DNA from: CAZUDO01 sp964618895
Lineage (GTDB): Bacteria; Desulfobacterota; Binatia; DP-6
Reading direction: 5' to 3'
DNA length: 64,000 nucleotides
Assembly (NCBI GenBank): GCA_964618895.1
Contig: CAZUDO010000008.1
Coordinates: forward strand, 1 to 64,000
Position 1 is the first letter of the stretch; each line of letters opens with the position of its first letter. Positions 9,237-17,589 of the stretch are shown piece after piece. Under the pieces are notes generated by a model that did no database searches, was not told the origin of the DNA, and was given only the letters and a program-made list of their open reading frames with translations. The position numbers and the translations under genes are program-made.

Positions 9237-10022
9237 ATGACCACGACCGAACTCTTCGAGTGCACGCAGGTCGGCCCCGACCGTCTCCGGAACGCCGATC
9301 GCGTCGCACACTGGACCGTGGGCGACGACGTCGTGTTCGCCGTCGCGCACGGCTTCGTGCTCGACAACAGTGGCGACCCGGAAGCCGCCACGGAAGCCAG
9401 CACGCTGGCCCTCGATGTCCTCGGACGCGAGATCGGCACGCTGCCGCCGGCCTGGCCCATGCGCAGCCGTCTGCAACGCGGCGTCCAGGCCGCCAACGTC
9501 GAGCTCTACCAGAAGGCGCTCACCGTCCCGGAGCTGCGCCCGATGCGCGCCACCCTGACCGTGACCGCGCTCGCCGGCGACGCCATGGCCTCGGCGCACG
9601 TCGGGGACTGCCGGCTATTCCTGTTCCGTGCGGGTGAGTTCACCCAGCTCAGCAAGGATCACACCTGGGCCTGGGATCCCCTGCTTGCCGGCGCGCGGGG
9701 GCGCGAGCCAGTGCACGGCCGCGCACGGCGCTACGCCCTGCCGCGCTGCCTCGGCCAGGAGCTGGTCCTCTCGATCGACGTGCTCACCATGACGGCCCGT
9801 GCCGGCGACATGTTCCTGCAGTGCACGACCGGGCTGCATTCGATCCTTCCGGATGACGACCTGCGTGAGGCGCTCGAAGCGCACCCGCCGGAGACGGCCT
9901 GCCGGGCGCTCCTGCGCCGGGCCCGGCTCGCCGACGGCCGGGACGACGCCAGCGTGCAGGTGGCGGTCGTCGGTGGGTCCGAACCCCCGCCGGCCCGGGG
10001 GTGGCACTGGTTCGGGCGCTGA
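9237..10022 (+). CDS. PP2C-family Ser/Thr phosphatase homologue with degenerate metal site
   Basis: The 261-residue protein follows the PP2C layout. An N-terminal RNAD (18-21) matches the NED/NAD metal-site motif, HVGDCRL (121-127) keeps the Gly-Asp pair, and LSKDHTW and RCLGQEL follow, with a terminal RDDASVQVAVV. Two core Mn/Mg ligands are altered: the usual ADGMGG is AHG at 37-39 (Asp to His), and the usual SDGL is TTGL at 197-200 (Asp to Thr). It may be a pseudophosphatase that binds phosphoproteins, or use an atypical metal site. Its promoter is sigma-54 type. The ATG is chosen over an upstream in-frame TTG because the promoter lies between them. Confidence 0.82.
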   Translation: MTTTELFECTQVGPDRLRNADRVAHWTVGDDVVFAVAHGFVLDNSGDPEAATEASTLALDVLGREIGTLPPAWPMRSRLQRGVQAANVELYQKALTVPELRPMRATLTVTALAGDAMASAHVGDCRLFLFRAGEFTQLSKDHTWAWDPLLAGARGREPVHGRARRYALPRCLGQELVLSIDVLTMTARAGDMFLQCTTGLHSILPDDDLREALEAHPPETACRALLRRARLADGRDDASVQVAVVGGSEPPPARGWHWFGR

Positions 10023-10068
10023 CACCCGTGCACGTCTGCACGATCCTGATTCTCCAGCATTTTTCTGT

Positions 10069-10097
10069 TGACGGTCGTCTCGCACGCACGGTAATCG
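10069..10097 (+). promoter_or_regulatory. Putative promoter of secreted Thr-rich protein gene
   Basis: A good -35 TTGACG is followed after 17 bp by a weaker GTAATC. It lies in an AT-richer stretch after the PP2C-like gene, with only a few bases of leader before the ATG. Confidence 0.4.
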
Positions 10098-10107
10098 CAT
10101 AGCCGGC

Positions 10108-12000
10108 ATGCGCTGGCGGCTGATCCTCGCCTTCTTGGTAGTGATCCCGGGGTTCGCGGTCGCCGATCCAACCGTCGACCGCAACCCGGCGAACTACTTC
10201 GTCCTGGGCATGCGGTACACCAAGCTCAAGAATCTGTACGTACACTCGCCCGGGTGCCACGTGGGCACCAACTGCGGGCAGCCCGGGGATCTGGCGTCGT
10301 GCGGGACGCTTCGCGCGCGTGGCGCCAGTATCGAGGCACCGGGGCAACTGGTGGGCGACAAGCTATGCGCCACCGGATCGTTCTTCGAGATTTTCGAGAA
10401 CAAGCCCGGGAAATGCGAACCGACGTGCTCCACGTGCACGTTCCGTTTCGCCACGCCGATCCTCGGCGATCTCGACGGGGACGGCACCCCCAGCTGCGAC
10501 GGCACCTGCATTACCGACATCGGCGACGTGGCGCGCGCGTGCGATCCGAGCGGTGCCATTCCCCTGCCCTTCCCTCCGTGCGACCTCTTCCGGCCGGTCA
10601 TCGTTCCGCTCAACCAGGACTGCCCTGCCGCCGTGGGCGACTTCGCGCCTGGCAACGGGTGGTGCGATCTGCCGGCAGGCGTCTACGGAAAGATCACCGT
10701 CCCACGCGGCGCGCGCCTGGAGTTCCAATCCGGTGCGACCACGGTCGCCTGCCACCTGATCGCCGACCAGGCCACCCGCATCCGCAGCCAGGGCCCGGCC
10801 AACGTCCTCATCCCCCGCAACGGTAAAGTGCGGCTGCACCACTTCGGCGACCACGGCAACGGCTGCGGCACGCTGCGCATCGTCGCCGAACAGGGGACCA
10901 TCCGGCTCGGCAAGTACTCCGACGTGAGCCTCGACGCGTGCGCCCTCGCCGGCAAGCTGAAGCTCGGCCATGACAACAACCTGCGCGGTCATTTCATCGG
11001 CTACCGGGTAGTGGCCGACGTGGCCAACGACGGCAGCTGCTGCGGCGAGCACTGCGGCAACGGCGCCGTCGACTCCGCCGGCGGTAGCTTCGTCTCCCGG
11101 ACCAGCCCTGAAGAATGCGACGCGTCCGCGCCCAACGGTGACCAGTTGTGTCCCGGGGGCTGCATCCCGCCCGGGCAGCCGGGCTCCTGCACGTGTGGCA
11201 CGACAACGACCACCACCACGAGCACCAGCACCACCGTCCCCACGACGGCGTCGCTGCCGACGAGCACCACGACCACGAGCACGACCACCACGACGACGAC
11301 GACCAGCACCAGCCTCACCACGACCACCGGCACGGGCACCACCACGACCACGTCGTCCACAGCAACCACCACCAGCACCACCACACTCACCACCATGACC
11401 AGCACGACGACCACCAGCACCTCCACCACCAGCACCTCCACCACCAGGCCGCCCACCACCTCGACGACCACCACCGCGACCACCACGAGCACCACCACCA
11501 CGACCAGACGCCACTGCGGGGCGCGCACGGGCAGCTCCGACACCAGCTACTGCTGGACGCGGACGGCCGGCTTCTACAAGAACCACCCGGCCATCACGCT
11601 CTCGATCGTCACCGCGGCCGGCGGGGTCACGGTGTGCGGGCACGCGATCACGGACGTGGACGTCGATCACGGTCACTCCGCGGTCGAGGGGTTGTGCGTA
11701 TCGCCGCAGGGTGACAGCCGCCTCCAACTGATCCGTCAGCTCATCACCGCGTCACTCACCGACGCGGCCGGCGGGGCGGTCTTCCCGGACCTCGCGCGCT
11801 GCAACGCCGTGTGCACCAACCCGTCGTCGTCCAGCCTGGATCTCGACACCTGCATCAACCAGGCGGACGCGTTCAACAACAGCGGCGACAATCTGCCGGC
11901 ACCGTTCGACCCACCAGGGTCGGCCGACACGGGCCCCTGCCAGGCGGCGCACGGCACGGCCTGCACGATCGCGACCCCGGCGGCCTGCGCCGCCCCGTAG
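10108..12000 (+). CDS. Exported protein with 100-residue Thr/Ser linker and WKNHP-like C-terminal domain
   Basis: The 630-residue protein begins with a Sec signal peptide (MRWRLILAFLVVIPGFAVA). Residues 20-360 form a Cys-containing, Gly-rich region with repeated short strands. Residues 365-466 are almost only Thr and Ser. The C-terminal domain opens with YCWTRTAGFYKNHPAITL, which resembles the GYWKNHP motif of some exoproteins, and has several Cys pairs. The linker is the type that extends a domain from the surface and is an ideal O-glycosylation target. No enzymatic motif is visible. The His-rich frame on the same strand is a shadow of the Thr codons. Confidence 0.85.
   Translation: MRWRLILAFLVVIPGFAVADPTVDRNPANYFVLGMRYTKLKNLYVHSPGCHVGTNCGQPGDLASCGTLRARGASIEAPGQLVGDKLCATGSFFEIFENKPGKCEPTCSTCTFRFATPILGDLDGDGTPSCDGTCITDIGDVARACDPSGAIPLPFPPCDLFRPVIVPLNQDCPAAVGDFAPGNGWCDLPAGVYGKITVPRGARLEFQSGATTVACHLIADQATRIRSQGPANVLIPRNGKVRLHHFGDHGNGCGTLRIVAEQGTIRLGKYSDVSLDACALAGKLKLGHDNNLRGHFIGYRVVADVANDGSCCGEHCGNGAVDSAGGSFVSRTSPEECDASAPNGDQLCPGGCIPPGQPGSCTCGTTTTTTTSTSTTVPTTASLPTSTTTTSTTTTTTTTSTSLTTTTGTGTTTTTSSTATTTSTTTLTTMTSTTTTSTSTTSTSTTRPPTTSTTTTATTTSTTTTTRRHCGARTGSSDTSYCWTRTAGFYKNHPAITLSIVTAAGGVTVCGHAITDVDVDHGHSAVEGLCVSPQGDSRLQLIRQLITASLTDAAGGAVFPDLARCNAVCTNPSSSSLDLDTCINQADAFNNSGDNLPAPFDPPGSADTGPCQAAHGTACTIATPAACAAP
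11200..11505 (+). repeat. Low-complexity Thr/Ser-coding tract
   Basis: About 306 bp of ACC/ACG/AGC codons form an imperfect trinucleotide tract coding for the Thr/Ser linker. Unit length is irregular and there are no spacers, so it is not a CRISPR array. Confidence 0.95.
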
Positions 12001-12011
12001 CCGTCGACGCG

Positions 12012-12764
12012 CTACGCCGTCGCGCCGCCGTCGACGGGCAGCGCCACTCCGGTCACGTATGAAGCGTCGTCGGAGACCAGGAACGCCGCCACGGCGGCGA
12101 TCTCTTCGGGACGCGCCAGGCGGCGCATGGGCAGGCGCTGCGCCAGGTCGATGGCGGCGGCCTCCGAGCCCCCGAGGTAGCCCCGCAGGAGGGCCGTATC
12201 GGTCCCCCCGGGACAGATGCTGTTGACGCGGATCCCGTCGGCGGCAAGCTCGCGCGCCAGCGAGCGCGTGAGCAGGATCACCCCCGCTTTGGCGGCGCAG
12301 TACGGCTCGTTCATGGCCTGCCCCTGCAGACCCGATTGCGAGGCCGTATTCAGGATCACGCCGTGGCGGCTGCGGCGAAGGTGGGGCAGCGCGTGCCGGC
12401 ACGCGAGGTACACGGCGCGCAGGTCGATGGCGAAGACCCGATCCCACTCCGCGGGTTCGAGACGCTCGAACGGGACGTAGGATCCCACTCCGGCGTTGTT
12501 GAACAGGATGTCGAGCTGGCCGAAGCGCGCCATGGCCGCTTCGATCATCGCACGCACATCGTGCTCGCGGGCCACGTCGGTGGCGACGAATTCGGCCCGT
12601 CCACCACGCGCGCGGATGGCCTCGGCGGCCGCTTGGCCGGCCGGCACCGCCACGTCGGCCAGGAGGACGGCGGCGCCCTCGGCCGCGAAGCGCTCCGCAG
12701 ACGCACGCCCGATGCCGGCCGCGGCGCCGGTCACGATCGCCACCCGCCCGGCGAGCCGACTCAT
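12012..12764 (-). CDS. Short-chain dehydrogenase/reductase (SDR)
   Basis: NAD(P)-dependent oxidoreductase of 250 residues with the full classical SDR set: cofactor loop TGAAAGIG at 12-19, NNAG at 89-92, catalytic Ser 142, and YCAAK with Tyr155 and Lys159. It ends with the usual PVDGG. The ATG overlaps the stop of the alpha/beta hydrolase gene (ATGA), so the two are translationally coupled. The substrate is not evident. Confidence 0.94.
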   Translation of the reverse strand: MSRLAGRVAIVTGAAAGIGRASAERFAAEGAAVLLADVAVPAGQAAAEAIRARGGRAEFVATDVAREHDVRAMIEAAMARFGQLDILFNNAGVGSYVPFERLEPAEWDRVFAIDLRAVYLACRHALPHLRRSRHGVILNTASQSGLQGQAMNEPYCAAKAGVILLTRSLARELAADGIRVNSICPGGTDTALLRGYLGGSEAAAIDLAQRLPMRRLARPEEIAAVAAFLVSDDASYVTGVALPVDGGATA

Positions 12765-13582
12765 CCGCGGCTCCGCTGGCGCCCCAGGAAGCCGAGCAGT
12801 GCCTCCGCACAGGGACCCGCGCTCTCGAGAAAGCAGGCGTGCCCGGTCGCCGGCAGGCGCGCTTCTTCGGCCCGCGGGAGAGCCTCGACGAGGGCGCGCG
12901 CGTAGCGCGGCGGCGTGAGGATATCGTCGTCGCCGACGACCACCAGCGCCGGGACCTCGACCCGCGGCAGCACCGCGAGCGCGTCGTGCCCGAGACAGGC
13001 ATCCACTTGTCGCTGGTAGGCCGCGACGGACGTGAGGACGCCCCGCTCCCGGAAGCGCGCCTGCGCGGCCACCACCTCCGGCGGAGGCGCGGCCAGGAAG
13101 CGGGTCGTGAACGCCCACGGTGCCTGCACGCGCAGGAACTCGTCGGGCGCGAGTCGCTCGACCAGCAGCCGCCAGCCCGAGAACACCGCTCCCAGGAACG
13201 CGTCGGTCCGGCCCCAGGTACTCACCAGCACCAGGCTCGCGACGCGGGCCGGCGCCTCCGCCGCCACCCGTTGTGCAATCGCGCCGCCCATGGAGGCCCC
13301 AACGACATGGCTGCGTCCGATGCCGAGGTGATCCAGCACGCCCAGGGCGTCCCGGGCCATGTCCACGATGCCGTACCCACTGGTGGCCTCGTCGCTCTCG
13401 CCGGCGTCGCGGTTGTCGATCAGGATCAGACGGTGGTCCCGCGCCAGCACCGGGCGCACGAGATCCCACGCCTGCCGCGCCCCGCCGAGCCCCATCAACA
13501 GAAACAGAAGCACGGGGTCCCCACCCGCCACGCCATCGGTCTCGTACGCGATCTGGAGCGTACCGACACGCAGGCGGGCCAT
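12761..13582 (-). CDS. Alpha/beta hydrolase
   Basis: Esterase/lipase-like hydrolase of 273 residues. The nucleophile elbow GASMGG places Ser at about 97, the acid is in GDDDILTPP (about 218-226), and the base His is in PATGHACF (about 248). The HG oxyanion motif is atypical: the region reads LLMGLGGARQAW. It is coupled to the downstream SDR gene. The substrate is unknown. Confidence 0.92.
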   Translation of the reverse strand: MARLRVGTLQIAYETDGVAGGDPVLLFLLMGLGGARQAWDLVRPVLARDHRLILIDNRDAGESDEATSGYGIVDMARDALGVLDHLGIGRSHVVGASMGGAIAQRVAAEAPARVASLVLVSTWGRTDAFLGAVFSGWRLLVERLAPDEFLRVQAPWAFTTRFLAAPPPEVVAAQARFRERGVLTSVAAYQRQVDACLGHDALAVLPRVEVPALVVVGDDDILTPPRYARALVEALPRAEEARLPATGHACFLESAGPCAEALLGFLGRQRSRG

Positions 13583-13592
13583 CGCGGCCTTG

Positions 13593-13601
13593 TGCTATGG
13601 T
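13593..13601 (+). promoter_or_regulatory. Extended -10 box next to O-methyltransferase start
   Basis: TGCTATGGT is an extended -10 (TG-N-TATGGT) ending six bases before the ATG. A transcript initiated from it would be leaderless. No clear -35 is seen. Confidence 0.4.
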
Positions 13602-13607
13602 CCGCCA

Positions 13608-14267
13608 ATGCACGTCAAGTTCACCGCTCTGACGCCCACCCTCTACGACTACCTGGTGGCGCACAATCCGACGCCCGACGCCGCGCTGCGCGCGCTCGCC
13701 GACGAAACCGCCGCCCTCGGCCCGGTGAGTCTCATGCAGGTGTCGGTCGAGCAGGGCGCCCTCCTCACCTTCCTCGCCCGCCTCCTGGGGGCACGCCGGG
13801 CGGTCGAGGTCGGCACGTTCACCGGCTACAGCGCAATCTCCATCGCGCGCGGCCTCGCCCCGGGCGGTCAGCTCCTGTGCTGCGACGTGAGCGAGGAATG
13901 GACGGCGATCGCCCGTCGGGCCTTCGCGCGCGCCGGCGTCGCGGACCGCATCACCCTCCGCATCGGCCCCGCCCTGGAGACGCTGCGCGCCCTCCCCCCG
14001 ACGCCCGACATCGACCTCGCCTTCGTCGACGCCGACAAGCCGAGCTACCGCGCGTACTACGAGGAGCTGCTGCCGCGCTTGAGCCCCAACGGCGTCCTCG
14101 TCTTCGACAACGTGCTGTGGATGGGCGCCGTGGTCGACGACGCCGACCAGTCCGAGTCGACGGCCGCCATCCGGGCGCTGAACGACACACTGGCGGCCGA
14201 CCCGCGCGTCGAGGCGGTCATGCTGCCGGTGTCGGACGGGATCACGCTCGTGCGCCGGCGGGGGTGA
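13608..14267 (+). CDS. SAM-dependent O-methyltransferase (CCoAOMT / family 3 type)
   Basis: The 219-residue protein methylates catechol-like or other hydroxyl groups using SAM and a divalent metal. SAM-binding motif I is VEVGTFTGYS at 66-75. The metal-binding Asp lies in FVDADK (about 139-144), and a later FDNVLW supplies the second Asp/Asn. The upstream in-frame region overlaps the hydrolase gene on the other strand, so the ATG behind the -10-like box is preferred. Confidence 0.93.
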   Translation: MHVKFTALTPTLYDYLVAHNPTPDAALRALADETAALGPVSLMQVSVEQGALLTFLARLLGARRAVEVGTFTGYSAISIARGLAPGGQLLCCDVSEEWTAIARRAFARAGVADRITLRIGPALETLRALPPTPDIDLAFVDADKPSYRAYYEELLPRLSPNGVLVFDNVLWMGAVVDDADQSESTAAIRALNDTLAADPRVEAVMLPVSDGITLVRRRG

Positions 14268-14280
14268 GTTCGCGCACATC

Positions 14281-14305
14281 GGTCCGCGGCGGGGCGCCGC
14301 GACTC
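14281..14305 (-). repeat. Miniature hairpin with ends of the palindromic element family
   Basis: On the minus strand the site reads GAGT, a 7-bp stem CGCGGCG, a 3-nt loop, the complementary stem CGCCGCG, then GACC. The GAGT and GACC flanks are those bordering the full-length palindromic elements in this window. It looks like an internally deleted copy 88 bp from a complete one. Confidence 0.55.
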
Positions 14306-14392
14306 GGCTTTGCACGCTTCCGCCCGCCCCCGCGGACAGCAGCGTGCGCCGGCGGCGGCGCCAGGAAGTCGATCGATGCCGCGCGGGCGAGT

Positions 14393-14505
14393 CGCGGAGG
14401 CGGGCCCGGGGTCGGAGCGCCTTGAGCCGGCGACGCGGCGCTCGTCCGTGGCACATCGCTTCGACCGCCGGCGATCGAAGCGGAGACCCCGGGCCCGCCT
14501 CCGCG
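14393..14505 (+). repeat. Palindromic two-stem element, copy A
   Basis: Perfect 21-bp inverted arms (14393-14413 and 14485-14505) flank a 71-nt core. The core opens GGAGCGCCTTGAG and closes CGATCGAAGCGGA, with an inner stem GCCGGCG/CGCCGGC. Flanks are GAGT and GACC. It lies in the 287-bp gap between two convergent genes. The core matches copies C, D and E much better than the arms do. Confidence 0.9.
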
Positions 14506-14554
14506 GACCGGCGCAGCGGACCGGCGTACGCGATCGACGACGACGACGACCTCC

Positions 14555-15436
14555 TCAGCGACGCACGCACACGCGCAGGGCCGCCCCGACCTCCGGGTAG
14601 CGGAAGCGGTAGCCGTGCGCCTGCGCCACGGCCGGCAGGACGCGCTGGCCGGTGAGCAGCATGGTCGACACCTCCCCGAGCGCCAGACGCAGGACGACCG
14701 CAGGGACACGCATGAGGGTCGGCCGCATCAGCGCAGCGCCGAGCGCCGCGGTGAAGGCGGCGTTGGTGACCGGCTGCGGTGCGGTCGCATTGACGGGGCC
14801 GGCGTAGGTCTCGTCGGCGAGGGTGTCCACCACCAGGCCGGTCACGTCGTCACGATGGATCCAGGACATCCACTGGCGCCCGGGCCCGAGGGGTCCGCCG
14901 ACGAAGGCCTTGAAGGGTGGGATCATGCGCGCCAACGCGCCGCCGCCTGCCCCGAGGACGATGCCGAGGCGGAGGGTGACGACGCGCAGTCCCAGGGCCG
15001 TCGCCCGCATCGCCTCGCTCTCCCACGCGTGGCAGACGGTCGCCAGGAAGTCGCGACCCGGCGGGGCGGTCTCGTCGAGTGGCGCATCGTCATGCGGGCC
15101 GTAGTAGCCGACGGCCGACGCGCTCACGAGGACGCGCGGACGGGTGGGCGCGGCGGCGACGGCTTCGACCACCAGGCGCGTCGCTTCGAGCCGGCTGTCG
15201 TGGATGAGGGCCTTCTGGGTCGGGCTCCAACGCCGCGCCGCGATCGGCTCGCCGGCCAGATTGACCACGGCGTCGCACTCGCGCATGGCGGCAGCCACAC
15301 CGTCCCAGCCGATGGTGGCGAAGGAGCCCGGCCCGGGGTGGCGGCTCACGACCGTCACACCATGCCCCGCCGAACGCAGCGCCTGGCAGATCGCTCCGCC
15401 GACGAACCCCGTGCCGCCCGTCAACAGCACGCGCAC
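14555..15436 (-). CDS. TIGR01777-type NAD(P)-dependent epimerase/dehydratase family protein
   Basis: Extended SDR-like protein of 293 residues with VRVLLTGGTGFVG at the N-terminus, VVNLAGEPIAARRW, SASAVGYYG and a C-terminal domain of the type found in the SulA-like/YfcH family. GTG at this start yields the canonical opening. The longer frame upstream begins with TTG and adds non-family residues. The substrate of the family is unknown. It is convergent with the O-methyltransferase gene across palindromic element A. Confidence 0.9.
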   Translation of the reverse strand: MRVLLTGGTGFVGGAICQALRSAGHGVTVVSRHPGPGSFATIGWDGVAAAMRECDAVVNLAGEPIAARRWSPTQKALIHDSRLEATRLVVEAVAAAPTRPRVLVSASAVGYYGPHDDAPLDETAPPGRDFLATVCHAWESEAMRATALGLRVVTLRLGIVLGAGGGALARMIPPFKAFVGGPLGPGRQWMSWIHRDDVTGLVVDTLADETYAGPVNATAPQPVTNAAFTAALGAALMRPTLMRVPAVVLRLALGEVSTMLLTGQRVLPAVAQAHGYRFRYPEVGAALRVCVRR

Positions 15437-15524
15437 GGCGGCCCTTGTACCCGTCCGGGGGACCAAAGCAACGCCGGGCGATCACGCTTGCGCGGCGCCC
15501 GCGCGCTGTGTCAGGGGTCCGGAC

Positions 15525-16736
15525 ATGACCATGCCACTCGAAGGAATCCGCGTCGTCGACTGGACGATCTGGCAGCAGGGGCCGGTGGCGTCGGTGATGC
15601 TCGGCGACCTCGGCGCCGAGGTGATCAAGGTCGAGGAGCGGGTCGGCGGCGACCCAGGCCGCGGCGTGCTCAAGGCGGCCGGGCTCGACCTGACCGACCG
15701 GCCGAACTTCTACTTCGAGGCCAACAACCGCAACAAGCGCAGCATCGCCCTCGATCTGAAGAAGCCCGAGGGCGTCGAGATCGTGGCCCGTCTCGCCGAC
15801 ACCGCGGACGTGTTCGTGCAGAACTTCCGGCACGGCGTGGCCGCGCGCCTCGGTCTCGGTGCCGCCACCCTTCGGGCCCGCAATCCGCGCCTGGTCTACG
15901 CCAGCGCCACGGGCTACGGTCCCGAAGGTCCCGATCGTGCGGCGCCCTCGATGGACTACCTCGGACTTGCCCGCTCCGGGATCATGTATTCGGCTGGCGA
16001 GCCCGAGGACCCGCCGCTCTGCATCGCGGGGGCGATCGCCGACCAGATGGGCGCCGTCATGCTCGCCTACGGCATTCTGGCGGCGCTGCTCGCGCGCGAG
16101 AAGACCGGGCGTGGGCAGGAGGTCGACGCCTCGCATCTCGGCTCGATGAGCTGGCTCCAGGGCCTCGGCCTGTCGTCGCGTCTGATGCTCGGCCGGGCCC
16201 TGCCCCGCGTCTCGCGTCGCTACGCCACCAACCCGCTGTGGAATCACTACCGCTGCGCCGACGGGCAGTGGCTCGCCTTCAGCATGGCACAGGCCGACCG
16301 CTACTGGCCGCAGTTCTGCGCCGTCCTCGATATCCCCGCGCTTGCCAGCGACGAGCGTTTCGCCACCATGCAGAGCCGGATGCTCAACTGCGGCGAGTGC
16401 ATCGCCCTGCTGGACGAGGCCTTCGCCCGCCGGCCCCGGGTCGAATGGCTCGAGCGCTTCGGGCGCGGCGGCGACTTCATGGTGTCGATCGTGAACGCCG
16501 TCGACGACCTGCCCGACGATCCGCAGATGCGCGCCAACGGCTACATCACCACCTTCGCGCACCCGACGTTCGGGCCGACCGAGATGGTCGGCATGCCCGT
16601 ACGGCTGAGCGACACGCCCGGAAGCATCCGCCACCCGGCGCCCGAGTTCGGGCAGCACACCGAGGAGGTGCTGACCACGCTGCTCGGGTATTCGTGGGAG
16701 GACGTCGGGCGGGTGCGCGACGCAGAAGTGATCTGA
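15525..16736 (+). CDS. CaiB/BaiF family III CoA-transferase
   Basis: Transfers CoA between acids via an aspartyl-CoA anhydride. The 403-residue product has GIRVVDWT at the N-terminus, LGDLGAEVIKVEE, KRSIALDLK, and the likely catalytic Asp in PSMDYLG (about D144). MGAVMLAYGILAALLAREKTG is recognisable further on. The ATG start (MTMPLEG) fits the family; in-frame sequence upstream overlaps the divergent epimerase gene. It is convergent with an SDR gene ten bases away. Confidence 0.94.
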   Translation: MTMPLEGIRVVDWTIWQQGPVASVMLGDLGAEVIKVEERVGGDPGRGVLKAAGLDLTDRPNFYFEANNRNKRSIALDLKKPEGVEIVARLADTADVFVQNFRHGVAARLGLGAATLRARNPRLVYASATGYGPEGPDRAAPSMDYLGLARSGIMYSAGEPEDPPLCIAGAIADQMGAVMLAYGILAALLAREKTGRGQEVDASHLGSMSWLQGLGLSSRLMLGRALPRVSRRYATNPLWNHYRCADGQWLAFSMAQADRYWPQFCAVLDIPALASDERFATMQSRMLNCGECIALLDEAFARRPRVEWLERFGRGGDFMVSIVNAVDDLPDDPQMRANGYITTFAHPTFGPTEMVGMPVRLSDTPGSIRHPAPEFGQHTEEVLTTLLGYSWEDVGRVRDAEVI

Positions 16737-16745
16737 TCCGCCGCC

Positions 16746-17513
16746 TCAGCCGAGCATGATCATCCCGCCGTCCACGGGGATGCACTGCCCGGTGACCATC
16801 TTCGCATCGTCCGAGGCCAGCCACACCGCCGTCCCGGTCAGATCGTCCGGCTCGAGAGGCCGATGGAGCGCCATCATGAAGTTCACGATCATGCCCATCA
16901 TGTCCTCGGACACGATCTGCTTGGTCGCCTCCGTCAACGTCGGCCCCGGGGCGATGGCGTTCACGCGGATGCCGTACTTGCCGACGCACCCCGCCATGAA
17001 GTGCGTCATGCCGTTGATGGCGGCCTTGGTCACGCTGTAGTGGAAGGAGGGCAGGTCATCGCCCTCGAACGGGATCTCGGGATGCATCCACGCGGCCGAC
17101 GACGACTGGTTGATGACCGACCCGCCAGCGGCCGCCTTCATGTACGGGAACACCGCCCGGCACATGAGCCAGGTGCCGAAGTAGTTCACGTCGAAGATCT
17201 TGCGCAGGTACTCGTAGGAGTAGTTCTGGTTGTCGATGCCGTAGAAGATGGCGGCGTTGTTGAGCAGCACATCGATCGTCCCGAACCGGTCGTGCACGGC
17301 CTTGGCCATGCGGGTGGTGTCGGTCGGGCTCGACACGTCGACGCGCTCGAATACGGCGCTGCCGCCGATCGACCGGGCCACGGCGGTGCCCGTGTCGGCG
17401 TTCACGTCGGCGACCACGACCGTCGCCCCTTCGTTCGCGAACCGGCGCGCGTAGGCCTCACCGATCCCCTGCCCAGCGCCGGTGATGACCGCGACCTTGT
17501 CCTTCAACCTCAT
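16746..17513 (-). CDS. Short-chain dehydrogenase/reductase (SDR)
   Basis: The 255-residue classical SDR has TGAGQGIG at 11-18, LLNNAAIF, the catalytic Ser in INQSSSA and YSVTK for Tyr/Lys. The C-terminus is PVDGGMIML. A strong Shine-Dalgarno GAGGAGGAG sits just upstream of the ATG and decides the start. It may act with the neighbouring CoA-transferase on an acyl-CoA substrate, but that is inference from position only. Confidence 0.95.
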   Translation of the reverse strand: MRLKDKVAVITGAGQGIGEAYARRFANEGATVVVADVNADTGTAVARSIGGSAVFERVDVSSPTDTTRMAKAVHDRFGTIDVLLNNAAIFYGIDNQNYSYEYLRKIFDVNYFGTWLMCRAVFPYMKAAAGGSVINQSSSAAWMHPEIPFEGDDLPSFHYSVTKAAINGMTHFMAGCVGKYGIRVNAIAPGPTLTEATKQIVSEDMMGMIVNFMMALHRPLEPDDLTGTAVWLASDDAKMVTGQCIPVDGGMIMLG

Positions 17514-17589
17514 GGCAAACTCCTCCTCGTTGACGCACCGGACTCCTGTAGCCTCCCGAGGTCGGCGCCGACAAGAGCCGCGCAGGCCG

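Noticed and set aside
10024..10070. Terminator after the PP2C-like gene (GTGCA/TGCAC hairpin and a T-run)
   Set aside because: The stem is only five pairs and the T-run is about 20 nt away, so it is too weak to call.
11200..11505. CRISPR-like periodic repeats
   Set aside because: The tract has no fixed unit or unique spacers. It is a trinucleotide low-complexity region coding for Thr and Ser.
11148..11714. His-rich protein (repeated HHEH and HQHH) in the Thr/Ser tract region
   Set aside because: It is the +1 reading of ACC/ACG codons; the Thr-rich frame has a signal peptide and continuous domains, the His-rich frame does not.
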